Source: Chiua virens (taxonomy: Eukaryota; Basidiomycota; Agaricomycetes; Boletales; Boletaceae). Taken from it: 64,000 nucleotides of DNA. The notes below the pieces were generated by a model. The model did not search any database. It saw nothing but the letters and a program-made list of their open reading frames with translations, and was not told the origin of the DNA. The position numbers and the translations under genes were made by a program. Shown here in pieces: positions 23,555-37,500 of this stretch (positions within the stretch are counted from its first letter, which is position 1; each line of letters opens with the position of its first letter). The stretch is taken from the NCBI GenBank assembly GCA_019787685.1, contig JAHNUO010000007.1, positions 1,922,001-1,986,000 on the forward strand, written 5' to 3'.

Positions 23555-25946
23555 GGTGAGAGATGGGTCAGAATTAGGTGAAGCCGAGATATTTACCGGA
23601 GATATTATAAGTTTTTTTCTAGAGTCGATCTTGAAAGAGAGGTTGAACGAGAGCCGGAGCTTACCTCACTTGTGATAAAACACCGTCAAAATGTTTACTC
23701 GGCTAGTTTACTTTGTTAGAGACGCTCTGGAGTAAATCCTAGTTCAAGTTGTATTATTCCATCATTCGTGTTTCCCGGACCTAACCATTCCCACCTCTAC
23801 CCTATTCCCTCCGTCTCTGCCCCGCATCCCCCCCTTCTCGCACATCCTGCGACTCTCGTTTCGTCCCCGGTATGCGTGCCGCAGTCCCGACCCCCCTTTT
23901 CAGCCCTCTCTGTCCGATCCAGATGACCTGATCTCCCTCGGTAGCATCAAACCAACATCCACACTGCTATTCAGTTCTTCTCCCTAATATGGATGCACTC
24001 CGTAAGTGCCAGGTACCGCACTTGCAGAGCTTGTTGCGTGCAGGGGGATTTGATCACGTCAGAGCCATACAAGTTTGCTTGGGACGTCCGAGACTCGCAT
24101 TCGGTCGTAATGTCGACACGTGCCGATCGAAGACGCATGCCGCATCTTCTCCAGGTGCCTCTGCCATCCATTTCATAATTATAACTCTCCTTCAAGCCTT
24201 CAGGGCCATCCCGCGATTACTAAGCAATTCAAACATTCCTTCCCAGTGAGAAAACATTCCAGTCATCCAAAACCCTCCAATATTATGAGCTGCATTCAAT
24301 GAATCCATTTCCCCTCGTTTCAGCCACGCCGTTAGTCCTTACGGTCCCATTCGCTTATCATACCACCTTCTTGATGTTGTAAATCAGATCTTCTTTACAG
24401 AACAGGTCATTCCGCTTTTGGTCACACCCTCATGCTCGCGTGCTAAGATCAAGATTGACCGTGTATTTTCCGTGGAGTCTACTCGGATAACCACTCGCCT
24501 CCGATGTTCCATAGCAACATGCCATCCTAGTCTCCGATTCCTCCGACTGCGACTCCCTCTATCCTTGGCTCTGGCCTACTATCATTGTGCACCTTGCGTT
24601 TGATCGTATCATCAACCGTTACCATTCTGCGCGTCTCATCCTATCCTCGTTTCGTGTATCACCTTCTTTCCCTGACATCACCCATGCCGTGTCCCGCCCC
24701 CATTGTATTCATCTCTCTTGGCGCAGTTTCACATCACTTCTTCCTTGTGGCGGATGGCAATGTTTGGTTCCAACTAACCAATACCAGCAGGTCCTGGTCT
24801 TTGAGCAACTCCACCATCACGGTCAACATGTTCCGACCTGAGAACGTACGTACACCTACGCACTCAGTATCCCCGTGGCCTCTTTACATCGATCTCAGAG
24901 GGTCCTCCCCCACGTGTGCGAGCAATCGGAGAGGACCCTTGATGTGACACTTTTCGCAAAGTTACGCTTTCGGGATCTTTACCAGCCGGTCGAAAGGTCG
25001 ATCGAATGTAGTACTTACTATCCCGTTCTTCAACTCATCGCTTCGATCCTTCTCATCGGTGGTACTTTCTGTTGATGTCCTATTTGTAATATTCAAACCA
25101 ACACCCCTCAGGCCTGTCAAGAAAACATACCATGGTCTAGCAGTGTCTCTTTCGAGTGGACCGTTAGGAGCCAAGTCCAGGTCCATCAACCCCATAGCGC
25201 TCAGATTTGGACAGTGACGCAATGTCCTTGTACTTTTTGTGTACGAGCACCTCACCCTGATGTGTTTGTGATCCATTTCCGATTCGTCTGGCGCATCTCA
25301 CCATAACGACCCTGGGCTTCGTCGCCACTGGCTGCACGACCTACTTACAGTAGACGTCCGCCTACCGCCGCAGCGTTGTAGGCTACTCCGCGACATCGGT
25401 CCCCGAACTCGCGGAAAACGCATAGTGCCGTTGATGACACTTGTACATTGCATCTCGGTGCTTTTTGGTCCCTCGCCATTCAGTTCACTAATTTGTCGTC
25501 GGCGCAGCACACCCCCGAGCGCTCGTTGTCCGTTATGAACGGACTTCAGCTTCACCCTTGATTAGACGCTAAGCACCGCGCTCGCAGTATCAATGGTATG
25601 CTCCTCAGAGTGTCCATAACGATTCTGTATTGAAACCGTCGAAAGGTGAGGCGCGTCAAACTTTGCACGACGATGATCAATGATCAACTAATAGCGTCCG
25701 TTCTCAGCCTAGTTTGACCTCAATTCATTCTTTTTTTACCTCGTCTCCATGCATACGCGTTTCATCCTCGCAGGGTTCTCGGTGGAAGACCCTCGCCTAC
25801 AGAATCAAAATGGTCTGGCCGAGGGTCGCTCAACACGACGCAGACCAAGAATCAAATGTATCACATGACTCTACCATGCTCACCTTTCCAGATATCAAGA
25901 TGCCGTGACGATCCTTGATACGTTCTGATATTCAGGGTCAACACGA

Positions 25947-26011
25947 CTTACCTGAGTTACCTCAGTCCTCCAGTACTTACCTGAGTTACCTCAGTCCTCC
26001 AGTACTTACCT
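25947..26011. repeat. Tandem duplication, 29-bp unit, 2.2 copies
   Basis: Two perfect copies of a unit beginning CTTACCTGAGTTACCTCAGT, followed by the first 7 bases of a third. The unit contains the near-palindrome CTGAGTTACCTCAG. Confidence 0.9.
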
Positions 26012-28361
26012 ACCCATCATACGCCCACATTGCGTGATTGGCATTGCCGAGGGACTTGGCCACTCATCATCGGATCAAATACCCGTAGTGACGCCGCAGT
26101 CCACGGCCATGTGGACGGCAAGCGGGCGATTTGTGACGGCAAGTAGTAGGTGAATCAGGTATCGACCAGGGTCACAAGTGTGTACGTGGCCAATTCAAGT
26201 TGGACGATTCAGAACTTTCCCCTATCCCATTTAGAATCCTGGATTTCAATATGTCAAATCACGCTTACTTGCTGCGTGCAGACTGTGGCAAATGAAAGAA
26301 TTCTTTTCATTCGACGGCGGGTCGAACTTTGTGACAAAGGCCTTCGAAGGCAAGGTTTGGTTTTGGGCGTAAGGAACAGGTCGAATATGGTTGACTTGGA
26401 GGCCGCGGCTTGTCCTTCGTTAGTTCTCCGTCAACACACGACGCACCTCAAGGCCTCAGCCACCGATGGTCACATTATCACTTGCCATCATCCTCGAGCC
26501 CGCCATTGCCATACTGCAGCCACACGACCAAAACGATCCCAGATCATGATGGCCGCCTTCCAGTCACATCCGCCCTTATCTGAACACCGTTATCATCGAC
26601 TCGTCATTGATGTGGACATATTGAACCATACCCACATGCCCTGGAATTTGCGAACTTGAGTTGTCGGGCTGTGGACTTACGTTTCGGTTCGGACGTTCAT
26701 CACCGTCTCGGCGGTGTTGATCTGGATGACAGACTGGGACATGCCCGCACCGCGTACGGGCGTCGTGGGCGCGCCGAGTTTATCTGCTTCCTGTCCGATC
26801 ATCGGCTCATATGAGTAGTGATTGAAATTGGCACACCATTGACACACCTACTAGTATGTGCGCTGACGTCCAACTTGGTTTGCGAATTTGAAGTTACCAC
26901 TAGCAACCCCCGCGGGCAGGAAGCCAATTGTGCTTACCCTTCCAATGCGATGACATAGAGGTGTTGGCTTCAATGGCATGCTGGTGCACGCCCGCGCGTG
27001 TCCATTTTTTTTTTCTTCTTGTCCGTTCATTAGGTACGATAACGCTGAGGGCAATCATGACCGGTCATATCGGATCGTCGCCGAGAGGGGGTATCCATGC
27101 CAGTGTGGAGCCCCGGTGAAGCCGGACGACCGAGTGGATGGCGCGTCTCGATCGACCATAGATCTTGATCGATACGATCACCACATGCACACCATGACAG
27201 GGCTGGGATAGAACCGCAGTACGACTCGACCATTCATTTTGACCCACTACTATGTCTTGGGACCCGGCCCGGCTTTGCTTCTTGAGCTTGACCTCGGCGA
27301 ACGGTGGTATCTTGACGCGTGTGTGCAGCATGTGCACGGTCAGAACACCGTGACTGGATGGAACATGTCCATCGTGAGGAGGAGGGCGACGAAGAAGAGA
27401 AGAAGGAAAGAAACGGCGTTGGAACCCCGCGTGGGTGCGTTGTTGGAACTTCGTATCTGATAACAAAGTACTAGTAGATCGTGGACAGTTTGCATTTGAA
27501 TTTGACCGCTATTATCGATATTGTCTGATTCGAACGTCGACCCTCTTTTGGGTCGCCCCGAGTTGTAGGCATGGTTTGATGATCGATCGTGGAAGTATAA
27601 GCATACGTTCGGTGCGCATTCTTCGGATCAGGCGCATTATCATAGTGTGCGGTGCATTCAAGAGAACTCAGGCACATGCACGGATGATGCACCACAAACA
27701 GCTGTCCTGCTTCGGTACATCCACAGTCACACACGTTGTGCGATCCGAACGGGGGGAAGCTTTTCAATGACAACCCAGTCAATCTCCTGCAGGATGTTCG
27801 TGACCGCTTGTTTTGCTATGAGCGGTGGAAAAAGGGTACACCCACACGCGGGGATCGAATGCCGCGTTTCTTCAAAGCCTATCGCTCGACAGCACACTTG
27901 ACATCATGCATATGATCATAAGCTGAAAATGGCACGCAGGGTGATAGCCCAGTGGGTTTGACACACCATGAGTGCTGACTTGGCCTTCAAGTTGGAGGAA
28001 CTCGGATGACGGCGCTACTGGCACATAAGCGCTCATTCCCAAGTGCTAGTCCCCGACTCGCCCGCGAGGGCCCGAGTACTCGTGCTCCTCACGCCCAGCC
28101 TGAGTGTCTCATCCAAGTTCCTCGCAGTGCGACCGTAGAGATCGCGAATTTGACTTGGAATTCTAACTGCCAGTGGACCAAACTAGAACTTGACCGTTTG
28201 CCGACACCGGCCCGGGAGTGAGATTGGACATCGCACACCTCAATACTATTTTCCCCTCCGGTAGTCGGGACTTCAAGTTTGCAGAGAGACATACCGAGGT
28301 CCGAAAGCCACCGGCATGCACACGCCAATACTTGACCGTACAGATCTCAAACAGAGTCGAT

Positions 28362-28578
28362 ATGAAGCCTCTTCCTGACATCAATCCTCCGAGAGCATCT
28401 CTGCTATCAATAGTCCATACTGTCCCTCCAGTCTTGGAGATCGGTTATTCAACAATACCGGCACCGACACCGACACCGATGTTCGAATCTGAGGCGATGT
28501 GAAACCTCCAACTGGCATCAAACCTCCGAGAACATCTCTGCTTTGGTATAGTAGTAGCCCATACGGTTCCTCCAGTGA
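28362..28578. repeat. Diverged duplicated segment
   Basis: A stretch at 28362-28432 (GAAGCCTC...CATCAATCCTCCGAGAGCATCTCTGCT...CCATACTGTCCCTCCAGT) recurs with substitutions and small indels at 28502-28578. A short CCGACA microsatellite-like run lies between them. Confidence 0.6.
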
Positions 28579-31500
28579 AGATCTGCTATTCAGCGAAACC
28601 AACGCCGGTGTGAACGGACTCGGACATGTTTCGGTACTTTGTAAGAAGGTACACCAAGTACAACACTTGCAAGTTGCTGCATCTATACGGTGCATGTTCA
28701 TCCACCTCCCGATGTTTCCGGTACATTCAAGTTGTTTCACAGAATACAACTATTGTTGGTTCATTCCAGCGACGTGAAACTTCGAATTTGCATCAGTCTT
28801 CAAGAACGCACATGGGTTCTGACATACTGAAGATTCAGACCGATTTCCAGCAGCTGGAAACCTTTTTCAGAGAGGCACACCAACTTATATTGCACATTCA
28901 TACACTCCTAGACCTCGTGGGATTTTTGGCGCGTACATTGTTTCACGGAGTACAAATACGATGCCTTCGTTCGCGAATACATGTACCCAGAGCGATCAGA
29001 TTATCCTCCACTCGGATCCGGGCCGGTGCTTCCCCAGGGCCGATGTTCCGTACGAATCATCAGATCCTCATAATCCATATATCCTCACCTCTGTACAGCC
29101 GCAGGATGTACATCATGCATGCAACGAACGGATCGTCGACGCACGACATATCCAGTATTGGACCTCACCTCGGTTCGGACGTATTGCGACTCTGAAGGCA
29201 AAAGTCATGTAGTACATCCATGTGTGCGTATCACTTGAATCATACCCGAGCGTCCCAGGCGTCGTATGTGGGGCGTGACTGTTATCAAATGTAGTTCCAC
29301 GAAAATCTTGTCCTCGTCGTGTGGTCAAGAGATTAAACGCTCATGCAAGTTGGATGCATCTCCGTTGTGCACAGCTGTACGATTCCCCGGGTTCAATGAG
29401 TGTGATCTGTACGCACGGAACGCTCAGTATTCGATCTTACCTCGGTTTGGACGGATCGAGGGTGGCGTGCCATTTCCACTGACCCCGAGCCCCCTGTGTA
29501 GGTCTGGGTCCGTTGGGTTGTTCACCCATCCGAGGTTGTCTATATCGAATAACCATGTTGACAGAACACGGAGAAAACAAGGATCCGGACGTGAGTGGTG
29601 CGACAAAATGACTTGAGCAAAACCCTGCCCGACATCCTCGCCTGTCAACCATGTTGTGAGCTTAGGAATCGTCCGCAAGTTGAAAACACATACATCCATC
29701 GAACCCACAAGGCAGAGCGTTTGTCGCAAGGGGTGTCATGGTACTACATTGCCCGACTGAGCCAACCCAAGGTTCTCACCCTACGATGCTGTGATTGAAT
29801 GGCGATGATGACAACCGACGTTTTTTTCAATCATAAATGTGTCATGGTCCGACGGCCCAAAGTGGGCATGTTGAATGAACAACGGCTCCAGCTGTGCGAC
29901 CCGTTCTGAATCACCGGTAACTGAATTGTACACTCGGCTCCGACATCACCGGGGGAACCGTGACGAGCATTGAACGTTCACAACGTTACCAAGTTCGACA
30001 CCCATGTCACGATAGATCATTGCCGTGACCAGGCGAACGTCCGTTTGCTTGGTGTGATTTTAACCTAAGAATTACCGTGAATGTCGCGACATCCGTATCC
30101 CCGGGCCCGGACCAAACAAGTAGTAGTGTCCGTGTCGAAAGCAGGACACGCAGCACCAACGGAAGAAAAAGTAAAGTGTGTGGTGCCAGCGCCGACATGT
30201 CACCTTGTCACGGTGACGATGATATACCACCGACAGTCGCGATCAATGCCTACAAAATGCCACTTCGACGAATCGCGAACTTGAAGAGCGTGCTTACTTG
30301 TCGGTGCTATCAAATTCCAAGTTCTAACACAATTATGCTTGCCATCGTAACTCGTGCTGGTGTTATTACCGCGTCGTCGCAAGGTTAAATCTTCTGACCC
30401 GTATGTGCTCGGAGTCTGAAAGTATGATCCACAGACAACGCGTTGGAATGCAGAGGAACGTAGTGGAGTCAAAAGCTGCAGAGCCGACTCTCTCGGTATC
30501 AAGGTTCGGACCGGAATTGCACATGAGATCTTAAGATGTCGGCTCGCCCGTGCAGTGAGTCGGGTGCGTCTCCCCGAACCAGGACAAGATTCTAGATTTG
30601 AGAAGACACACCTGTGAGAAGAGAGAGAAAAAAAAGAAGGAACAAAAAAAAAAAAAGATCCCGTTTACAAAACACACCTTCAAACCTGTCGTCACAACCT
30701 GTTCTTGGCGCGCCATGCAACACACGTATACACGTCCCGACTCCCGAACCAAAAAAACCCACTTTGCTTGCTTTCAGGCGTAGGCATCGCTTCAGACATA
30801 CACGGCGAGTGACCATCTCGTTACAGCATTCGATGCAGTTTCTTTATCCCGTCTCGCCTCGCCTCGTATCGGGCGCTTCTCATCGACGTCCTCGCACTTA
30901 GACTGTATATGTTCCGGCCGTTGAGAGAGACTTGGCTCCATCCGATCCGGTGTGAGTGCCATCCAAGCGCCACCAGGTTTCATGTTCCTGTTCCAGCGTT
31001 CTTCTCTCGTTTCAGTTTTTGTTTGTAAAGCTGAGGTTCCTTGTCCCTGGACGCTTCGTGCCCTGGCCATGCGCGCGCGAATAAGAAGAACATCAAGCGG
31101 TCCGAACTTGAAGGTGTATGAGTCTCACACGCGAACGCTTGGGTACGTGAAAGCGCACCCAGGTCCAGCTCCGTTTGATGGGCCGAGTGCCGTGAATATG
31201 AGCGAAGGACTGGCGAGCATTGGTGACTGAGCGCTGAATGTGACTGGCAGACGTTTGAACATTGCAAGGTCGTACACTTGTGCATTGAAATGTAAACTTG
31301 TAGTCACAGTAGTAGAAAGACAACGGACTCTACTCTCTTTCTATACTCGGTAATTCCCGATGCCCTGGTTACCGCCACACTCCTGCCGCTACTACCACCG
31401 TTAGCTTGTTTTACGCGTTCTAGATTCTAGAACGTGGTCACTCTGACAACGCTCCCTTAGGGATCTCACAAGCTGGTCACCCCAAACCACAAGACAGAAA

Positions 31501-33299
31501 CATTCGGGACACAACCTCTAAGAAAGCTCACGCATCCTCGGATGCCGCCCGCGTCCGTTATGAATAATACTCGAGTCTGACTTGGACGACCTTTCGCCTA
31601 CGACCTGAGCTCGCGGCGCTCAATGCAGATGGATATAGGGCTGCGGGCGCAGCAGCATTCGAATCATGATGAAGGCCACCATGCCGAGGCTCGCATGCGC
31701 TACCACGCTTGGCGTCGGTCATTCGTGGTGCAAGATCTTGTTGCATGCACGGCGCTACCAGAGTCCCGATCGTTCTATGCACGTTCCATTCATTTCATTT
31801 CATTTCGATCGCCAATCAGAAGGTGACCAAAAGCAAAAAAAGTGCAAGCTCAAAGGCACCAGCGGTTGGGGCTCAAGTGCTCGTATGACGCATAGCTTCT
31901 TTGGCTCGCACTCAATAGCCTCGCCCGCGGCTGGGCGGACGATGTGCGGACGATGGTGTATAGGCGCTCAGTGGGGTTGGGATGCCCGCGTGATGATCGG
32001 GTCCACGAAAAACCAGCAAAGAAAATTCCCTGATAGCTGCGATGGACAGATAAGAACAGATCTAATTCCAGACTGGGCGTCTGATTTCATTCCCGGATCA
32101 TATCAGTGAGCGGCATCATTGTGTGCACGGCGTCATCATTTCATATATGTAATGTATGTATGTACATACATATGGATTTCATTTCAATACGAAACAAAAA
32201 CGGAGTGGTCAAATATGGAACAAGGACAGTGGCTCCATTTGATGTGGCTGTTGAACGGTCCTAGTTGGAATTGACAGCGTTGAAGCGTTGAGGCCGGAAC
32301 TGCGCGTGACCGGTTGACCGACGATTCGCCAACTGGAAACCGGCTGTGGCCCACGGCAGAAACAAATATTGAGGGCGAAGTACAGGTACTTACAAAGACG
32401 GCTCCGGCTCTATAGTGTGCCAGTTGGGCTTACCCAAACGTAGCAATAATCGCGCTCTTTCTCAGAGACTCTGGGTCCGTCCGTCTGTTCCGTATCATTC
32501 CGCAATTTATTGGAAACCTGGCGCCGCGTCACATGGAAAAACGCAGACGGTGACATGCAAGGCACCGCTCACATGTACTCATGTATGTTGACACCGGCAG
32601 GGCGCGGGAAATGTAGACAACTTGAAACGAAACGAGTGGGCTGGCAGGTATCCATACCCTCGGGCATTTGGCGAAAAAAAAAACGACATGGGCGTTTTGA
32701 GCCATACGATGGTCGGGGGTTGGGCGTTCAACGGTCCCGCATAACGTCGTAGGAGTTGATGAGCTGAGAAAATATGAAACAGCTGACAGTGTCCAGAGCC
32801 GAGAGCCCTGATTTTCAATGGGAACCAAGTAGGGTCTGCCAGTGACCCCGAGTCGTCGGGTACGGTGGTGTATGTATACGCGCCCCTGGTAACAAACGGG
32901 CCCGGGATGGTAAGTCGGACTGGCCGTTCCCGAGAGGGCGCGTCGCAGGGGAGAATAGGGATGTTATACCGTGAAAACCCAGACCTGTCAGAGGCCGTTC
33001 CAGCTGGTGCAGGCGTGGTTCAGGGTGAAAGCATCTTGGTAGTGCGCTTTGCAATGAAGAGGATAGTATGTGATGGGTGAGTGAACATGAAAAGGTGTGA
33101 GCATGAGGCTACTTATCATTGAGGGACGTCGACCAAGGACCCGGACAGAAGCAGGGAGACACCACATCCTCTAGGTCGACCCTGCTAAACTGGCTATGCG
33201 TGTCCCATCAATAGGTCATCAGGATGGAATGATGGACAACCTGGATGATAAAGACGAGACGTCCTGCCCAATGATGGCAGGGGAGCGACTATTCCATAC

Positions 33300-34046
33300 A
33301 TGATGATAGTCTGGGGGTGATCATTGGCATTGTTGCGGCAGGCGTGAGTACATGGGTCCCGCAACGAGCGTCATTTGACTCAATGCGGCCGAGCGGGCCA
33401 CCAGTAGGGATATCAAAGTTTCGCTTCCAGACGCCACTGATTTAGATTAGTCACTGGTTGACTTACAGGATGAGGGAACAAAGTGTCATGCTGGCATCGA
33501 ATGCGTATGTGTCGATCGGGACAACGGTTGCACTTCCGGACCTGATGGATGACAGCTTGTCAGTAGTGATGGGACGCGGCTGCGCGTCGAGTTCTTGAGT
33601 ATCCATGAAATCCTATCAATGCGATTTTCCGAGGTTGACTTGGATGCGTCTTTTCGGTAAGACGGAGCTTGTTCTTAAATTTAAACAAACGAACGGGACC
33701 CGACGTCATCGTAAATAATACCAGAAGTCAAGCTTTCGCGTCACACAGGGGGATGGGAATTCCTGTGAGGAGTGAACTGACGTTGATCGGGCGTGGGGGT
33801 GGGCTTATTTAAATTGGGTGTCAATATGGTTGAATGATAAGCTTTTGATCTGACCATGACGATATTTGACAGGAAAGCGGTATAGTTGGGGTCCAGATTC
33901 GTGCGGGGGATTTCCCGGATGCAGGGTGCTGGAGGGGAACGTACACTGTAGGGATTGGCAGGGACTGGTGCGATCAACGTTGGGGGATACGTTCTGCCAG
34001 TACGGTCATCCTGAGTGGACATAAAGTCATCGTAATGGGTTTCCAC
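33300..34046 (-). other. Possible exons of an unrecognised minus-strand gene
   Basis: A 101-codon frame at 34046-33741 begins METHYDDFMSTQDDRTGRTY. Further down, near 33547-33475, an exon-like piece bounded by CAG and GTAAGT encodes a Cys/His-bearing segment, KCNRCPDRHIRIRCQH. After an acceptor-like TAAATCAG near 33436 the sequence reads WKRNFDIPTGGPLGRIES. Splice signals and composition suggest coding origin, but I cannot join the pieces into one frame or name the family. Confidence 0.25.
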
Positions 34047-34578
34047 GAGGGTATGCCGTGATTATTATGGATCAAAAGAAGACTGCGCAGATCGCGTGCG
34101 ATAGGAGTTTTCCGATGTTATTATATATATTACCGTACACTGCGTAACTTAGAGTGAGAACGCTGTTGCACTTAAGGACAGAGTGCAAACGATAGGTGAC
34201 TGAGACTGAACTCTATATAGTCTGAACTCACAAGTAGCACTGGCAAGAGTTTGAGAGTTGTTGGTTTAGCGCGGCTTGGCACACGCATGGTCCTGGGCCC
34301 AATGTCAAAAGCCACGCTGTGTCCGCTGATTGAAACTTTTTGGATAACGTTGTTGTAGAATCGCAACGCACTTAACCGACGTTCTCGGGAAACGAACGTG
34401 AGAACGACGGCGCCATTGTACCCCCGCCAACCCGGTTCCACTTCATCCTCCATTTCGATCCAACGAGTCTTGTACTTTTTTTTTTCCTGTCCTTCGTCGG
34501 TGCCTTTGTTCAGCACGAGGCGGGACGTGACGAACTTATCGCACCAACGACAATCCACGACCCGCTCAATCTCACGTC

Positions 34579-37500
34579 ATGGCGACCGCCACCTCCAGAA
34601 TATCGTTCGACATCCCTCCGTTGGTCAACCCTCATCCCAGACACACCGAACTCGCCCCCACCAACCTCCCACCTGCTCGCCGTGTATCCTCAGAGTCGCA
34701 AACCTCTGGTCGTGCCTCCCCGTCGCCACGGATAACGCGGCGCACCCCCGTACCCTTTCTCCTCGAAGCATTTCCAGCGCCACCTAGTCACATTCCTGGC
34801 ACGCCAAGCAGTCTCTCCCCGAGCAGTCTCTTGGGCCCGTCGCTATTAGCGTCTACCGTGGGCTTGCTGTCGTCGACGTCTGGTGGTGCTACGGTACCTA
34901 CGAACCCCCTCCCACTAGTGAACGGCGATGTGGTGTCGCCATGCTCGCCTAAAGTTGTCGCAACCCCGTTGCCGAGTTGTAATCCGCCTCCATCGTCTCC
35001 CCCTACCGGCCCCCTACCGCCTATCCCCGGACCCTCTTCGGTACCCCCAGACGTCGTTGCGACCCATCGTCATCTACAAACAGTCGCTCGCTCTGCGTCG
35101 CCGACTATCTCGTTGTCTGGGTCTCATCGGTCACAATATCGCACGGAACATCGCCCGCGCTTATCAATAGACTCGAATGATCCGGTGCGTGGGAGACGGC
35201 GGCAAGGATCGCTGTCGTCGCTCCGAAAACCCATATATCCCATAGGCGAACGGAAAGAGGCGATCGCAGAGGAACGTATCGAAACACATTCACATTGCGC
35301 ACCACCAGCGGCTGTATCACAGTCACCCTCGGTGGCAGAGAGGAGCCATGATCTATCACGGGGTGATAGTCCCGATATTCTCCGATCGTGCCTCACTCGG
35401 GAGGCTGCACCTGCCGTTGGCGCCGTCGATAAGCCATATACGGAGGACTCAATAGCAAGTGTGGACATGAGCGATCTAAATACGGTGAAATCGGACAATG
35501 AGGGGGATGGCGATGACCAGGCTTCTCGTCCATTTCCGCGATGTCCGCCTCTGCCCCATTCACAACCACAAAGTCCTACAGATCCCCCATGCACTGGGCC
35601 ACACTTTGGCCACCAGCCGCGCAAACCCAGCAGGTCATTGATACACGTGTCCTCCACACCTAATAATGTGACTTCAAGGGTGCGTGCCAAATCTCCGGAG
35701 ATCACGCAAATCATATCGGCCACTCCTCGGCCACTCAAGCGCTCAACGCCATCGCAATCACGTGAGCGTAGTCGCACGCGTAACCGGATAGACAGCTCGA
35801 AGAGTCGACAGCGGGCTGATGCACTACCTGTACCGAGCACTCAAACAGTGAAGACCCCAAGAGCTGCGCGGCTGAGCGGGGACGATAAAGTGACGTCTGT
35901 CAGGAAGGTGGAGGAAGGGAATGATTCAGACTCAAGTCTGGATCTGCACACTCCGCTACCGTGAGTGTTGGTCAATCTGTTGGGCTTTTCTTGTAAGCTG
36001 AATTCGTTACAGGCAGCTGATGTTGCGCCACGGGATGCTTTCACCCAACTCGAAGCTGCTGCCACAGCTCGAAGCGGACACGACGCGGTTGAGTATCATG
36101 TCGGACTTGTCGTCATCGTCTCGGATATCCAACATGTCAAACGTGTCATTGAAGTCGATGGCAAGCACGTCGTCCAAGCACCCCAAAGACGCGAGAGATA
36201 CATTCCAAAGACGGGTAAGACACCGAGATGGACGGCTGCTTCAGGGTGGTATTGGGTTGACAACTGGACTTGGGTGGAGTGATAGGTTAGTGACCTGTTT
36301 TTTCTTCATCTTGGTAGGATGGGATGTTGGATGGAGCGAAAGGCATGAAAGACGGTTATTTTATATCAAAACTGGGTGAAATATCCGCCGAGAGCGGGTG
36401 CACCGTCGTGTGGTTCTTTCTTGCTTGTCCTCGTGTCTTTTCTTCTCTTTTGGATATTGACAAGTCCTGCAGTGAAGACGAAGATGCGCCATCCCCACTC
36501 ACCCGACGCGTGTCCACCCTCGTCCTCTCCCGCCGTGCCTCTTCCTCCTCTGTTGGCTCCCTCCGCAGCTCCCATTCCCATTCCACCTCCCCCCACCCCC
36601 TCTCCAGGTCCATCTCACACAGCGTCCTCCGCGAGGCAGACGAACCTGATGCAGTGCCCGACGTTGATGAGTTTGGATGTTCAAATCGCTCTAGCGTGGC
36701 GACAAGGAGCCTCCCGTCCAGGAGCAACCCTGTTAGTCGCGTGGGCAGCCTGCGCAGTATGGGCTCGTCCCTCGGACGCTACAGCACTTATTCTAACTCG
36801 TCTGCCAATGGCATCCGTGCAAGGGCTGGTTCAGTCTCCGAGTCCAGCATGTACGCAGACGGCACAGACGGGTACGGTGGGCTGATGCCAGGCATTCGCG
36901 AGCAAGATGATGGTGTCACGCCGACACGCACTGCATTCGAGCGCTCCAGTCTTGGCAGCCTCAACGGAAGTGCCGTTGCCGAGTCTCCAAGTAGCACCGC
37001 CTCCTCAGCCAGTCTTCCCTTCCCTGCTACTCCTGAGAGCGGCGAGGACATACATCATCTCCATCCTGTTTACAATCAGGACAAAGTCCTTCCACCCCTC
37101 CCTCTCAGCGTCCGCAGCAATTATCCACGCACCTTTTCGAATGCATCTTCTGTGTCTACTGGCTCCAGGATTGGCGTACCTACTGGCAACCTCAAGCCGA
37201 ACACCGTCTCTGCGGCGACTACTCCTAGACCATCCCTTAGTGATCGGCCACCGAAATCATCAATTCCTGCAGGCACTCGACGCCCGTCCCTCAACGGTAC
37301 ACCGAGGCCATCTTTGACCATTCCAAAATCGCCTTTGCCTGCTGCCTCAGGTCTACCCCGTCCGACTACCCCTTCGTTGTCCCCGCATCCCAATGGAGGC
37401 CAGGGATACACCCATCGTCCTCTCAAGCTTATTAACTGTGGTGCTCCATCTCCCATCCCTACCTCCCCTGCCGAGCTGAACCAGTCTCCTGTCAAGTCTC

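Larger units (their letters stand above)
23555..34578. other. Gene-poor region, 11 kb
   Basis: No open frame here carries a family motif I can defend. It contains a 29-bp tandem duplication (25947-26011), a diverged duplicated segment (28362-28578), an A-rich purine tract (30618-30658), a TATGTATG/CATACATA palindromic stretch (32145-32172) and scattered exon-like minus-strand pieces near 26.7-27.4 kb and 33.3-34.0 kb. The first kilobase may hold the promoter of the Zn2Cys6 regulator and the last few hundred bases that of the Ser/Pro-rich gene. The texture fits old, mutated insertions or decayed genes. Confidence 0.5.

Noticed and set aside
24400..25600. Possible F-box or LRR gene in the gene-poor region
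   Set aside because: Several hydrophobic frames were read, but none shows an F-box or repeated leucine pattern and stops are frequent.
36324..36472. In-frame extension upstream of exon 3 of the Ser/Pro-rich gene
   Set aside because: Splicing from 36285 to 36473 gives the coherent WSDSEDED motif; the read-through version gives unrelated residues.
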